From: Erythrobacter sp. YJ-T3-07
Lineage (GTDB): Bacteria > Pseudomonadota > Alphaproteobacteria > Sphingomonadales > Sphingomonadaceae
Length of the DNA stretch: 64,000 bases
Direction of reading: 5' to 3'
Assembly (NCBI RefSeq): GCF_015999305.1
Contig: NZ_JAEAGP010000001.1
Location: forward strand, 1,302,001-1,366,000
Shown: positions 52,726 to 61,632 of the stretch, piece by piece
How the letters are laid out: each line of letters begins with the position of its first letter
How positions within the stretch are numbered: position 1 is the first letter of the stretch
Translations under genes and position numbers: made by a program
The notes under the pieces: generated by a model
The model's database searches: none
What the model was told of the DNA's origin: nothing
Seen by the model: the letters and a program-made list of their open reading frames with translations, nothing else

Positions 52726-53367
52726 TTACTCGGCGCCCGCCAGCCGAAGGGCCGCCGTCACCAGTTGATCGATTACTTCTTCGGAGGACCGCTGGCCGCC
52801 CGGCGAATACCAGGTTGGAATCCAGCTGATCAGACCGCCGATCCAGACCGCGACGAAGGAATCGGTGTCTTCCCTGAATTCGCCCGCTTCCACGCCTTCG
52901 CGGATCAGTTCGGCGATCTGATGGTCGAAAGACGCCCTCATCCGCAGGATCCGGTTGTGATCGGTGGCACTGAGGTGCTTCATTTCGCGCTGGTAGACGA
53001 CGACATATTCCTGTCGCTCGATCACGATCCGGCCAACCTGCCGCACGACTTCGGTCAGCAGGGCGCGATGGGTCTTGTGCTCGTCTGCCAGCGTGGCTTC
53101 CAGCACGGCCAGCGACTCGCTGATGCCCACCTCGCAGATCGCGGCGAGGATCGCTTCCTTGTTCTTGAAGTAGGAATACAGGAACGGCTTGGTGACGCCC
53201 AGATTGTCCGCGACAAGGTCGAGCGTGCAGCTGCTGTAGCCGCGCTGGTAGAACAGGTTGCTGGCGACTTCGATGATGCGATTGGTCTTGAAGGCGACGA
53301 ATTCGCTTTTCAGCGAGTCGTTCGCCCCGGCAGACGCGTCGCGAGCGTTTGTGGCTATCGATGACAT
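52726..53367 (-). CDS. TetR/AcrR-family regulator of the catabolic cluster
   Basis: 213 residues. The N-terminal HTH is at about residues 27-70 (RIIEVASNLFYQRGYSS, CTLDLVADNLGVTKPFLYSY, FKNKEAILAAICE). The C-terminal ligand domain is all helical (QEYVVVYQREMKHLSATDHN and FVAVWIGGLISWIPTWYSPG). It is divergent from the alpha-hydroxyacid oxidase, and a perfect TACTGGCCAGTA palindrome lies between them, with variants in the promoters of the other genes. It is therefore very likely the repressor of the whole block, relieved by a pathway CoA ester or acid. Confidence 0.92.
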   Translation of the reverse strand: MSSIATNARDASAGANDSLKSEFVAFKTNRIIEVASNLFYQRGYSSCTLDLVADNLGVTKPFLYSYFKNKEAILAAICEVGISESLAVLEATLADEHKTHRALLTEVVRQVGRIVIERQEYVVVYQREMKHLSATDHNRILRMRASFDHQIAELIREGVEAGEFREDTDSFVAVWIGGLISWIPTWYSPGGQRSSEEVIDQLVTAALRLAGAE

Positions 53368-53464
53368 AGCCGCTCCATCGCCGATCCAGGGCGTTCAGGC
53401 AATTCGGTCTCTCCGTTGGTGGATGTATCTCCACCTTGGAGCACGTGATGCCAAATAACCGTCG

Positions 53465-53476
53465 TACTGGCCAGTA
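53465..53476. promoter_or_regulatory. TetR-type operator site 3, perfect palindrome TACTGGCCAGTA
   Basis: A perfect 12-base palindrome in the divergent tetR/oxidase region, about 98 bases from the tetR start and 91 bases from the oxidase start. A T run follows it. It is the best copy of the three and probably the autoregulatory site. Confidence 0.72.
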
Positions 53477-53566
53477 GTTTTTTCTGACTCTTGGTAACAG
53501 GGTGCTGCTGCTCTAGGCTGCGCGGAGGCAAAAGACCTTAAAAACATGCGGAGCGGAGAACCTGGA

Positions 53567-54745
53567 ATGCCCCACTACGGAGATATGCAGAACGCGATCT
53601 ACAATGCAGGGCTGAGCGGGATTCAGCCAGACTATCCGGTCGATTTCGCCACTCTGGAAGCGCGTGCGGAGAAGGCCCTGTCGCCGTCCATGCGCAATTA
53701 TATCCAGGGCGGGTGCGGGGACGAGCACACGCAGGATCGCAATGCGGATGCATTCCACAATTGGGGGATGGTGCCGCGCATGCTGGTGGACTGCACGCAG
53801 CGCGATCTGTCGATCGATCTGTTCGGGATGCGTCTTCCCTCGCCGGTGTTCATGGCGCCGATCGGCGTCAACGGAGAGGCGACGCAGGATCGCAAGGGCG
53901 ATCTGGCGGCGGCGCGCGCTTCGGCTGAAACGGGCGTTCCTTTCTGCGCCTCCACGCTTTCCAACACGCCGCTCGAAGAGGTGGCGCGCGCAGCGGGGGA
54001 TACGCCGGGCTTGTTCCAGCTTTACACGCCCAAGAACGAGGATCTGACCCAGAGCCTGATATCCCGGGCGCAGAAGGCGGGCTATCGTGCGCTGGTCGTC
54101 ACGCTGGACACCTGGGTGACCGGGTGGCGCCCGCGCGATCTCAACACCGCCAATTTCCCTCAATTGCGCGGCAAGGTGCTGGAAAACTACTTCAGCGACC
54201 CGGTGTTCAGGGGTCTGCTGGAGCGGCCGCCGGAAGAGGATCTGCCCGCCGCCGTGGCCAAGTGGGCTGCGACGTTCGGCAAGGTGCTGACGTGGGACGA
54301 TATCGCCCGCTTCAGGGAAATGACCGACATGCCGATCGTCCTCAAGGGCATCTGCCACGGCGAGGATGCACGCAAGGCGGCGGATCACGGGGTCGATGCG
54401 ATCTACTGCTCCAACCATGGCGGCAGGCAGGCCAATGGCGGGATTGCCGCGATCGACATGCTTCCCGCAGTGGTAGAGGGGGCGGGGAAGACGCCTGTGC
54501 TGTTCGACAGCGGCATCCGCTCCGGCAGCGATGTGATCAAGGCGATCGCGCTGGGCGCGACGGCGGTCGGGATTGGGCGCCCTTATACCTATGGGCTGGC
54601 GATCGGCGGCACGGCTGGCGCGGCGCACGTGCTGCGCTCGATTTTGGCGGAGGCCGATCTCCTGATGGCGGTGAACGGTTATCCCGATCTGGACGCGGTG
54701 CGGGAGGCGGGCGCCTACCGCATGCCGCCGCTCACGCTTCCCTGA
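53567..54745 (+). CDS. FMN-dependent alpha-hydroxyacid oxidase or dehydrogenase
   Basis: 392 residues, (beta-alpha)8-barrel of the lactate/glycolate oxidase family. The signature YCSNHGGRQANGG carries the catalytic His284, with FMN-binding FMAPIGVNGEATQDRKGDL, VVTLDTWVTGWRPRDLN and FDSGIRSGSDVIKAIALGA. It oxidises an L-2-hydroxyacid to a 2-ketoacid with FMN. The start at 53567 has GGAG about eight bases upstream; ATG 53546 has none. The first gene of a plus-strand pair with the KAS III-like gene, 114 bases before it. It may handle a hydroxyacid released from the ester. Confidence 0.9.
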   Translation: MPHYGDMQNAIYNAGLSGIQPDYPVDFATLEARAEKALSPSMRNYIQGGCGDEHTQDRNADAFHNWGMVPRMLVDCTQRDLSIDLFGMRLPSPVFMAPIGVNGEATQDRKGDLAAARASAETGVPFCASTLSNTPLEEVARAAGDTPGLFQLYTPKNEDLTQSLISRAQKAGYRALVVTLDTWVTGWRPRDLNTANFPQLRGKVLENYFSDPVFRGLLERPPEEDLPAAVAKWAATFGKVLTWDDIARFREMTDMPIVLKGICHGEDARKAADHGVDAIYCSNHGGRQANGGIAAIDMLPAVVEGAGKTPVLFDSGIRSGSDVIKAIALGATAVGIGRPYTYGLAIGGTAGAAHVLRSILAEADLLMAVNGYPDLDAVREAGAYRMPPLTLP

Positions 54746-54859
54746 GAGGCGGGGAATGGGGCGCCTGCCGGAAGCAGAGCTGCAAACGCCCCGGATATCC
54801 ATCGTCACGGTGGATGCGGCTTGCCGCATTTCGCCCACGTCGCTACTCCTCGGCACCCA

Positions 54860-56005
54860 ATGAACGCGCATAACAATACCGGGGCCGCACGGCCGGTCAT
54901 CTCCGCCACCGGGCTCTTCACGCCCGAGGACAGCATCAGCAACGCCGAACTGGTCGAGAGCTTCAATGCCTTCGTCGACCGGCACAATGCCGCACATGCG
55001 GACGCCATCGCGGCGGGTGAGGTGGAGCCGCTGGTCCACAGTTCGGTCGAATTCATCGAGAAGGCGAGCGGGATCAAGGCTCGCCACGTCATCAACAAGG
55101 CGCCGCTGATCGATCCCGACATCATGGAGCCGCGCCACGAGCCGCGCGGCAATGACGATATGTCGATGATGGCCGAAATCGGCGTTGCCGCCGCGCGCGA
55201 TGCGCTGGCGCGGGCAGGGCGCGATGCCGCCGACGTCGACGCGGTGCTGTGCGCCGCGTCCAACATGCAGCGGCCCTATCCCGCGATGGCGATCGAGATC
55301 CAGCAGGCGCTGGGGATCGACGGCTTTGCATTCGACATGAACGTCGCGTGCTCGTCCGCCACTTTCGGCATCCAGACCGCAGCCGATTATATCCGCGCGG
55401 GCAATGCGAAGAGCGTGCTGGTGGTCAGCCCCGAAATCACCAGCGGGCACCTCAACTGGCGCGACCGTGACAGCCACTTCATCTTCGGCGATGTCGCCAC
55501 TGCCGTGCTGGTGGAAGACGCTTCCATCGCGCCGGTGGAACACTGGGACATTCTGGGGACGCGGCTGAAGACCGTGTTCTCCAACAACATCCGCAACAAT
55601 TTCGGTTTCCTCAACCGCGCGGAGCCGGAGACGATCGGCACGCCGGACAAACTGTTCGTTCAGGAAGGGCGCAAGGTCTTCAAGGAAGTGGTGCCGATGG
55701 TCGCGCAGATGATCGTCGACGAGGCCGATCGGCTGTCGCTCGATCCCGCTGCGCTGCGTCGCCTGTGGCTGCACCAGGCCAATGCCGGCATGAACCGGCT
55801 GATCGCGCAGCGCGTGCTGGGCCACGAGGCGAGCGAGGACGAGAGCCCGACCGTGCTCGACACATACGGCAATACCTCCAGCGCAGGCTCGATCATCGCG
55901 TTCCACCTCAACAATTCCGATCTGGTGGCAGGCGACACGGGGCTGATCTGCAGCTTTGGGGCGGGATATTCGGCGGGCACGGTGTTCGTGCGCAAGGTGG
56001 CGTGA
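54860..56005 (+). CDS. KAS III-like condensing enzyme
   Basis: 381 residues of the thiolase fold, most like 3-oxoacyl-ACP synthase III. The catalytic residues are visible: Cys164 (NVACSSATFG), His305 (LHQANAGMN) and Asn338 (TYGNTSSAGS). It is longer than the 320-residue FabH, with an extra N-terminal segment (TGLFTPEDSISNAELVESFN). This longer form is used for nonstandard condensations or for acyl-CoA chemistry in catabolic clusters. Here it could condense or thiolyse pathway acyl-CoA. Its role is uncertain. It ends the block; psd follows on the same strand after 42 bases. Confidence 0.85.
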   Translation: MNAHNNTGAARPVISATGLFTPEDSISNAELVESFNAFVDRHNAAHADAIAAGEVEPLVHSSVEFIEKASGIKARHVINKAPLIDPDIMEPRHEPRGNDDMSMMAEIGVAAARDALARAGRDAADVDAVLCAASNMQRPYPAMAIEIQQALGIDGFAFDMNVACSSATFGIQTAADYIRAGNAKSVLVVSPEITSGHLNWRDRDSHFIFGDVATAVLVEDASIAPVEHWDILGTRLKTVFSNNIRNNFGFLNRAEPETIGTPDKLFVQEGRKVFKEVVPMVAQMIVDEADRLSLDPAALRRLWLHQANAGMNRLIAQRVLGHEASEDESPTVLDTYGNTSSAGSIIAFHLNNSDLVAGDTGLICSFGAGYSAGTVFVRKVA

Positions 56006-56047
56006 TGATCCTGCAAGCGTCTGTAGCAGAAGCGGGGGCGAGACGCC

Positions 56048-56785
56048 TTGGCTGGTGAGATCATGGACAATCGCGGTCGCGGCGAAGCGCGCGGCGGCCT
56101 GCCGTCGGTCCACCCGGAGGGGCGCAAGTATGCACTGATCTGTGCGGGGCTATCGCTGATCGCGGCCTTGCTCGCGTGGGAGACGATCGCCTGGCCGCTG
56201 GCTTTCCTGTGCCTTTGCATCCTCGCATTTTTCCGAGATCCGGAACGCGTGGTTCCGCGCGGCGATGATCTGCTGGTGTCGCCGGCGGACGGGATCGTGA
56301 CCCAGATCACGCAGGTCGAACCGCCGCTTGAAATGCGCGGTGATGACGGCGGACTTGGCAATGCGCCGCTAACCCGGATCTCGATCTATCTCAGCGTCTT
56401 CGACGTGCACATCAACCGCAGCCCGTGTGCCGGTACGATCGGGCGGATGAGCTATATTCCCGGCAAGTTCGTCAATGCCGAGCTCGACAAGGCGAGCGAG
56501 GAGAACGAACGTCAGCACCTGGTCGTGATGCGCAGCGATGGAGTGGCAATCGGGATGACGCAGATCGCCGGGCTGGTCGCGCGGCGGATCGTTCCCTTCG
56601 TCAAGCCGGGCGATATCGTCGCCGCGGGGCAGAGGCTCGGCCTGATTCGTTTCGGTAGCAGGGTCGATCTCTACCTTCCGGCAGGAACCTCTCCCCAGGT
56701 GCTCATGGGCCAGCGGGTGACCGCTGGCGAAACCGTGCTGGGGCGGCTGGGCGTTTCCGCCGAGCTTGAAGGCCTCCAGCAGTAA
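56048..56785 (+). CDS. psd: Phosphatidylserine decarboxylase proenzyme
   Basis: 245 residues, the short (type A) form. A membrane span ([20 protein letters not shown]) is followed by [38 protein letters not shown] and the self-cleavage site in [12 protein letters not shown], where the Ser becomes the pyruvoyl group. It makes phosphatidylethanolamine in the inner membrane. The usual next gene pssA is absent; a small opposite-strand gene follows. Confidence 0.95.
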   Translation: MAGEIMDNRGRGEARGGLPSVHPEGRKYALICAGLSLIAALLAWETIAWPLAFLCLCILAFFRDPERVVPRGDDLLVSPADGIVTQITQVEPPLEMRGDDGGLGNAPLTRISIYLSVFDVHINRSPCAGTIGRMSYIPGKFVNAELDKASEENERQHLVVMRSDGVAIGMTQIAGLVARRIVPFVKPGDIVAAGQRLGLIRFGSRVDLYLPAGTSPQVLMGQRVTAGETVLGRLGVSAELEGLQQ

Positions 56786-56797
56786 GTCGGCAGCAGA

Positions 56798-57055
56798 TCA
56801 GGCGGCGGCGCGCAGCCCTGCGGGTGCGGCGCGGTGCGGCCCATTCTTTCGACGGGTACGAAGCGAAGGGGCAGGGCGGTTGCCGCCCGTGATCGTTGCA
56901 GCCCCACTCGCCTGGCCGTTATCCGCCCGCAGCGTCCGCAATTGCGCTGCGAGCGCACGATAATGGCGTGCGCCGCGCAGCAGGCTGTCGGTCGCCGACA
57001 GCAGCGCGACAATGATAGTGGCGACAAGCAGACAGGTAATGGCGAACGCAATCAT
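56798..57055 (-). CDS. Small membrane protein, unknown
   Basis: 85 residues. One membrane span near the N-terminus (IAFAITCLLVATIIVALLSA), then a helical basic segment (SLLRGARHYRALAAQLRTLR) and an Arg/Pro-rich tail. The ATG at 57055 has GGAG eight bases upstream; ATG 57076 sits directly on a GGAGG and is less likely. I recognise no family. It is convergent with psd and divergent from rpsB. Confidence 0.55.
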   Translation of the reverse strand: MIAFAITCLLVATIIVALLSATDSLLRGARHYRALAAQLRTLRADNGQASGAATITGGNRPAPSLRTRRKNGPHRAAPAGLRAAA

Positions 57056-57393
57056 GGTTTGTACTCCGACCTTCATCCTCCAGAGAGCCGGTGCAAAAGA
57101 GCTGGACCGGCTGTGGAAAACGTGGTGATAATCCATCAGCGACTCACGATGTTCCGCTGATGAACGTCAATGTTCTTCATTTGTTCTCGCCTGTCAAGGC
57201 AAATCGGGTCGATCGCCACCACAGGTGCGCCGAATTGAGGCTGGATTTTCCATCCGGGGGTCGCTAAGTGCGCGCCTTCCGCGGAAGGATTCGCGGGAAA
57301 ATCCACATGGAAGGCATCATGAACCGGTGCTCAAGGCGGGCTCTCCGCCGCGGGTTACCGCCTTCCAGAGGTCCAACCGGAAAGGAAATACCT
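57056..57393 (+). promoter_or_regulatory. rpsB promoter and leader region
   Basis: 338 bases without a gene. It holds the promoters of the divergent small gene and rpsB. In the rpsB leader there are two strong structures: CCTTCCGCGGAAGG, a perfect 14-base palindrome at 57275-57288, and a longer hairpin with arms AAGGCGG and CCGCCTT spanning 57333-57364 with an inner GGCGG/CCGCC alternative. These could be an S2-binding autoregulatory leader, as in other bacteria. Confidence 0.5.
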
Positions 57394-58137
57394 ATGGCGG
57401 CTCCTACCGTCACGATGCAGCAACTGATCGAGGCCGGCGCACACTTCGGCCACCAGACCCACCGCTGGAACCCGCGCATGAAGCCGTACATCTTCGGCGC
57501 GCGCAACGGTGTCCACATCATCGACCTGTCGCAGACCGTGCCCCTGATGGCGCGTGCGCTCGACTTCGTCGCCTCCACCGCGCAGGCGAACGGCAAGGTC
57601 CTGTTCGTCGGCACCAAGCGTCAGGCGCAGGAGCCCGTGGCCGAAGCGGCCCGCATGAGCGGCCAGCACTTCGTCAACCACCGCTGGCTGGGCGGCATGC
57701 TGACCAACTGGAAGACCATTTCCGGTTCGATCAAGCGCCTCAAGACGCTGGAAGAACAGCTTTCGGGCGACACCAGCGGCCTGACCAAGAAGGAAGTGCT
57801 CAACCTCACCCGCGAACGTGACAAGCTGGAGCTTTCGCTCGGCGGCATCCGCGACATGGGCGGCATTCCCGACGTGATGATCGTGATCGACGCCAACAAG
57901 GAAGACCTCGCGATCAAGGAAGCCAATGTGCTTGGCATTCCCGTGGTCGCGGTGCTCGATTCGAACACCGACCCGACCGGCATCGCCTTCCCCGTTCCGG
58001 GCAACGACGATGCGGCGCGGGCCGTGCGCCTGTACTGCGACGCCTTCGGCGAAGCGGCGCGCAAGGATGGATCGAACGATCCGGGCGTTGGCGAGATGGA
58101 AAATCCGCCTGCCGAGGCAGCCGAAGCAACCGCGTAA
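57394..58137 (+). CDS. rpsB: 30S ribosomal protein S2
   Basis: 247 residues. Motifs: [60 protein letters not shown] and [14 protein letters not shown]. The start at 57394 gives the usual N-terminus and has AAAGGAAA upstream. tsf follows after 89 bases, the standard pair. Confidence 0.97.
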   Translation: MAAPTVTMQQLIEAGAHFGHQTHRWNPRMKPYIFGARNGVHIIDLSQTVPLMARALDFVASTAQANGKVLFVGTKRQAQEPVAEAARMSGQHFVNHRWLGGMLTNWKTISGSIKRLKTLEEQLSGDTSGLTKKEVLNLTRERDKLELSLGGIRDMGGIPDVMIVIDANKEDLAIKEANVLGIPVVAVLDSNTDPTGIAFPVPGNDDAARAVRLYCDAFGEAARKDGSNDPGVGEMENPPAEAAEATA

Positions 58138-58226
58138 TCGCGGCTTCACAATCGCTGACTAGCGACCCGGAGCGGATCGACCCGTTCCGGGGACGCTGAC
58201 CACATTCAAATTCAAGGATACGATCG

Positions 58227-59153
58227 ATGGGCGCTTTTACCGCCGCTGACGTAAAGAAACTCCGCGAGAAGACCGGCGCGGGCATGATGGACGCCAAGAA
58301 GGCTCTCGAAGCCGCCGATGGCGACGTCGAAGCCGCGGTCGACGCACTGCGCGCCAAGGGCCTCGCCACTGCACAGAAGAAGTCCAGCCGCACCGCAGCC
58401 GAAGGCCTGGTCGGCGTGGCCGTCGACGGCACCAAGGGTGTCGCGGTCGAGGTGAACTCGGAAACCGACTTCGTCGCCAAGAACGACCAGTTCCAGGATT
58501 TCGTGCGCAAGACCACGCAGGTCGCGCTGGGCGCGAACAGCGACGACGTCGAAGCGCTCAAGGGCATGGATCACCCCGATGGCGGCACGATCGGCGACAA
58601 GCTGACCAACAATGTCGCGACCATCGGCGAGAACCAGCAGGTCCGCCGGATGAAGTCCGTCTCGGTCGCGCAGGGCCTCGTCGTGCCTTACGTTCACAAC
58701 GCGGTTTCGCCGAACCTCGGCAAGATCGGCGTGCTCGTCGCGCTTGAGAGCGAGGCGGATGCCGCGACGCTCGAAACGCTCGGCACCAAGCTTGCCCAGC
58801 ACATCGCGGCCGCGTTCCCGCAGGCGCTCAACGCCGAAGGTCTCGACGCCGAACTGATCGAACGTGAGCGTGCGATCGCCAAGGAAAAGGCAGCCGAGAG
58901 CGGCAAGCCCGAGAACGTGCAGGAAAAGATGGTCGAAGGCGCGGTGGCGAAGTTCGCCAAGGAAAACGCGCTGCTGAGCCAGATTCTGGTCCACGACAAC
59001 AAGACCCCGATCGAACAGGTCGTCGCGCAGGCGGGCAAGGAAGCCGGCAAGCCGATCGTCCTGAAGGACTACGTCCGCTTCCAGCTGGGCGAAGGCATCG
59101 AGAAGGAAGAAAGCGACTTCGCAGCCGAAGTCGCCGCGGCGGTGAAGGGCTAA
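58227..59153 (+). CDS. tsf: Translation elongation factor Ts
   Basis: 308 residues. It exchanges GDP for GTP on EF-Tu. The N-terminal signature is [20 protein letters not shown], followed by [19 protein letters not shown] (the conserved TDFV) and the C-terminal KKENALL-type dimer region. It follows rpsB in the usual order. Confidence 0.98.
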   Translation: MGAFTAADVKKLREKTGAGMMDAKKALEAADGDVEAAVDALRAKGLATAQKKSSRTAAEGLVGVAVDGTKGVAVEVNSETDFVAKNDQFQDFVRKTTQVALGANSDDVEALKGMDHPDGGTIGDKLTNNVATIGENQQVRRMKSVSVAQGLVVPYVHNAVSPNLGKIGVLVALESEADAATLETLGTKLAQHIAAAFPQALNAEGLDAELIERERAIAKEKAAESGKPENVQEKMVEGAVAKFAKENALLSQILVHDNKTPIEQVVAQAGKEAGKPIVLKDYVRFQLGEGIEKEESDFAAEVAAAVKG

Positions 59154-59174
59154 CGCCCCTTCGTCATCGACGCT

Positions 59175-60068
59175 TTATTTCGCGGCCGTCGGGTTTCTGC
59201 CCGGCGGCCGCATTTTTATGAGCCATATTTCGGGCCCTGTGCCGAAGCGGATCGGCAGGAGGCTGGTGCCGAGCCCCGCGCCGACGATCGCGGTCCCGGC
59301 GGGATCGTCGGTCCTGCCGCAGGCAAAGCGGTCGCCGTAGCGTGACTGGGTCGCGATCGCGCCGACCAGCGGCAGCCTGATCTGGCCGCAATGTGTATGG
59401 CCCGCGAGGATGACCGAGCCTTTTGGGAGGTCCGGCAGCGGATCGGGACTGTGGCTGAGGATGATGCGGCCACCCTTCAGCCGGTCCATCGCGGCCAGCG
59501 TTTTCGGTATATTGTCACGGCCCGTGTAATCGTCGTCGAGCCCGCCGATCAGCAGCGGCCCGGCCTGCGCCGCTTCATTCTCCAGTACGGTGATCGGCGT
59601 TTTGGCCAGCTCCCGCTTGAGCGCGGGCCACCCGAACCAGTGATCGTGATTGCCGGGTACGAGGAAGACACCCAGCGGCGCCTTCAGTCCGGCCAGCGGC
59701 GCGATGATCTGGTCCGGGCGATAGACATGCGATGTGCCGCGCTTCTCGCTCACCAGATCGCCCGCGATCAGCACCGCATCCGGCCGCCGCGCGTTGATCT
59801 GCGCGACGATCCGCTCCACCCGTTCCGGCGGCATGTCGGGCCCGGCGACGTGGATGTCGGAGATCAGCGCGACGGTTACCGGCGTGCTGTCTGCGGGCAT
59901 GTCGGGCAGGGTCACCGTGGTCGCGCGCACGACCGGATCGCCGAGCGTGTTCTGCCATGTCTTGATGCTCGTGATCGCTGCGAGCACGGCCAGCGGCAGT
60001 AGCAGCCAGCGCAGACGCGGGAGGCGTGGGCGAGAGATCGGCTCGGAAGGCTCGGGTGAAGCAGGCAT
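59175..60068 (-). CDS. Metallophosphoesterase
   Basis: 297 residues, calcineurin-like. An N-terminal membrane span (LRWLLLPLAVLAAITSIKTW) leads to the phosphoesterase: LISDIHVAGPD, IAGDLVSEK, VPGNHDHWFGWPALK, ILSHSPDP and GHTHCGQIRLPLVG. This YaeI/YkuE-like group is membrane-anchored and may hydrolyse lipid-linked phosphate; the UDP-2,3-diacylglucosamine branch is another possibility. It is inserted on the opposite strand between tsf and pyrH, and its last ~10 codons overlie the tsf terminator. The start at 60068 fits the span. Confidence 0.88.
   Translation of the reverse strand: MPASPEPSEPISRPRLPRLRWLLLPLAVLAAITSIKTWQNTLGDPVVRATTVTLPDMPADSTPVTVALISDIHVAGPDMPPERVERIVAQINARRPDAVLIAGDLVSEKRGTSHVYRPDQIIAPLAGLKAPLGVFLVPGNHDHWFGWPALKRELAKTPITVLENEAAQAGPLLIGGLDDDYTGRDNIPKTLAAMDRLKGGRIILSHSPDPLPDLPKGSVILAGHTHCGQIRLPLVGAIATQSRYGDRFACGRTDDPAGTAIVGAGLGTSLLPIRFGTGPEIWLIKMRPPGRNPTAAK
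59179..59217 (+). terminator. tsf terminator, overlapping the phosphoesterase 3' end
   Basis: GCGGCCG(T)CGGG and CCCG(G)CGGCCGC form a long stem with a TTTCTG loop, followed by ATTTTTAT. On the other strand the same bases encode the final residues PGRNPTAA of the metallophosphoesterase. Confidence 0.9.
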
Positions 60069-60204
60069 CGGTCCGATCTGTCCGAAAGCTGGCCGGGCGA
60101 CAAGCCGATGCCCGCGCGATGAAAACCGCGTGCGCCGCCGTTGCCACCCGCCTGCTTGCGGGTTAGGGGCAAACGCCTGCCTGTAAAGTCGAGAACCTAT
60201 CCCC

Positions 60205-60924
60205 ATGCCGATCAAGAACGCCAAGCGCATCCTCCTGAAACTCTCGGGCGAAGTGCTGATGGGCGAGCAGGAATTCGGCATCGACCCGGCCTTCGTCCTC
60301 GAGCTGGCGCAGGAAGTGAAGCAGGCGAAGGACGAAGGGTGGGAAATCTGCCTCGTCATCGGCGGTGGGAACATCTTCCGCGGCATGGCCGGCGCTGCGC
60401 AGGGAATGGACCGCGCGCAGGCCGATTACATGGGCATGCTGGCCACGGTGATGAATGCGCTGGCGATGCAGAGCGCGCTCGAACAGCTGGGCGTGCCCAC
60501 ACGCGTGCAGAGCGCCGTGCAGATGGATCAGGTGTGCGAGCCGGTGATCCGTCGCCGGGCGGAGCGGCATCTGGAGAAGGGCCGCATCGTGATCTTCGCA
60601 GCAGGCGTCGGCGCGCCCTATTTCACCACCGATAGCGGCGCCGCCCTGCGTGCAGCCGAAATGCGCTGCGACGCGCTGTTCAAGGGCACCAGCGTGGACG
60701 GGGTCTATGATTCCGATCCCAAGAAGAACCCGCAGGCAAAGCGTTACGACAGCGTCACCTACGACAAGGTGCTGGCAGACAATCTGAGGGTGATGGACGC
60801 GAGCGCCGTGGCGCTGTGCCGCGACAACAGCATCCCGATCGTCGTCTTCTCGATCCGCGAAAAGGGTAATCTTGCCCGTGTTCTCGCAGGCGAAGGCGTG
60901 CAAACGATCGTTCAGGAAGACTAG
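60205..60924 (+). CDS. pyrH: Uridylate kinase
   Basis: 239 residues, amino-acid-kinase fold, making UDP from UMP. Motifs: [58 protein letters not shown] and [18 protein letters not shown]. frr follows after 29 bases. Confidence 0.97.
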   Translation: MPIKNAKRILLKLSGEVLMGEQEFGIDPAFVLELAQEVKQAKDEGWEICLVIGGGNIFRGMAGAAQGMDRAQADYMGMLATVMNALAMQSALEQLGVPTRVQSAVQMDQVCEPVIRRRAERHLEKGRIVIFAAGVGAPYFTTDSGAALRAAEMRCDALFKGTSVDGVYDSDPKKNPQAKRYDSVTYDKVLADNLRVMDASAVALCRDNSIPIVVFSIREKGNLARVLAGEGVQTIVQED

Positions 60925-60953
60925 AGTTCACAAGGGTACGAGGAAGGCCGATC

Positions 60954-61511
60954 ATGGCGAAATACGACAAGAGCGATATCGAGCGCCGGATGCAGGGCGC
61001 GGTGGAAAGCCTCAAGGGCGATCTCGGTGGTCTGCGCACGGGCCGTGCGAATACCAGCCTGCTCGATCCCGTGGTGGTCGAGGTCTACGGATCGATGATG
61101 CCTCTCAACCAGGTGGCGACAGTCTCGGCTCCCGAGCCGCGCATGCTCAGCGTGCAGGTGTGGGACAAGGCCAATGTCAGCGCGGTTGAGAAGGGCATCG
61201 CGCACGCAAACCTGGGCCTCAACCCGATGCAGGACGGCCAGACGCTGCGCATCCCGATGCCAGACCTGACCGAAGAGCGCCGCAAGGATCTTGCCAAGGT
61301 CGCCGACAAATATGGCGAGAGCGCGAAGATCGCGATCCGCAATGTGCGCCGCGACGGGATGGAAGCGCTTAAGGAAGACGAGAAGAAGAAGGACATTTCC
61401 GAGGACGATCGCAAGCGGTCGGAGGACGAAGTCCAGAAGCTGACCGACAAGTATGTCGCCGACACGGATGCGGCCGTCGAGCACAAGAAAAAGGAAATCC
61501 TGTCGCAGTGA
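60954..61511 (+). CDS. frr: Ribosome recycling factor
   Basis: 185 residues, the standard length. The long helical domain begins [20 protein letters not shown] and ends with a charged helix, and the central [21 protein letters not shown] segment ([17 protein letters not shown] here) and [20 protein letters not shown] are typical. With EF-G it splits ribosomes after termination. It is downstream of pyrH. Confidence 0.97.
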   Translation: MAKYDKSDIERRMQGAVESLKGDLGGLRTGRANTSLLDPVVVEVYGSMMPLNQVATVSAPEPRMLSVQVWDKANVSAVEKGIAHANLGLNPMQDGQTLRIPMPDLTEERRKDLAKVADKYGESAKIAIRNVRRDGMEALKEDEKKKDISEDDRKRSEDEVQKLTDKYVADTDAAVEHKKKEILSQ

Positions 61512-61632
61512 TGGGCTGCCCAGCCACCGGTCGAGCCGAGCTGGTGGCGCTGTGCGCCGTCCGCGACTGCAAGGGGCTAGCGCGCGCTCGCCCCTTGCAC
61601 TTCGACCGGTTGATCGAGGGCAGGCTCTGACG

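Noticed and set aside
53513..56113. An 866-codon open frame antisense to the oxidase and KAS III-like genes
   Set aside because: Both sense genes have intact active-site motifs; the antisense product is a compositional shadow.
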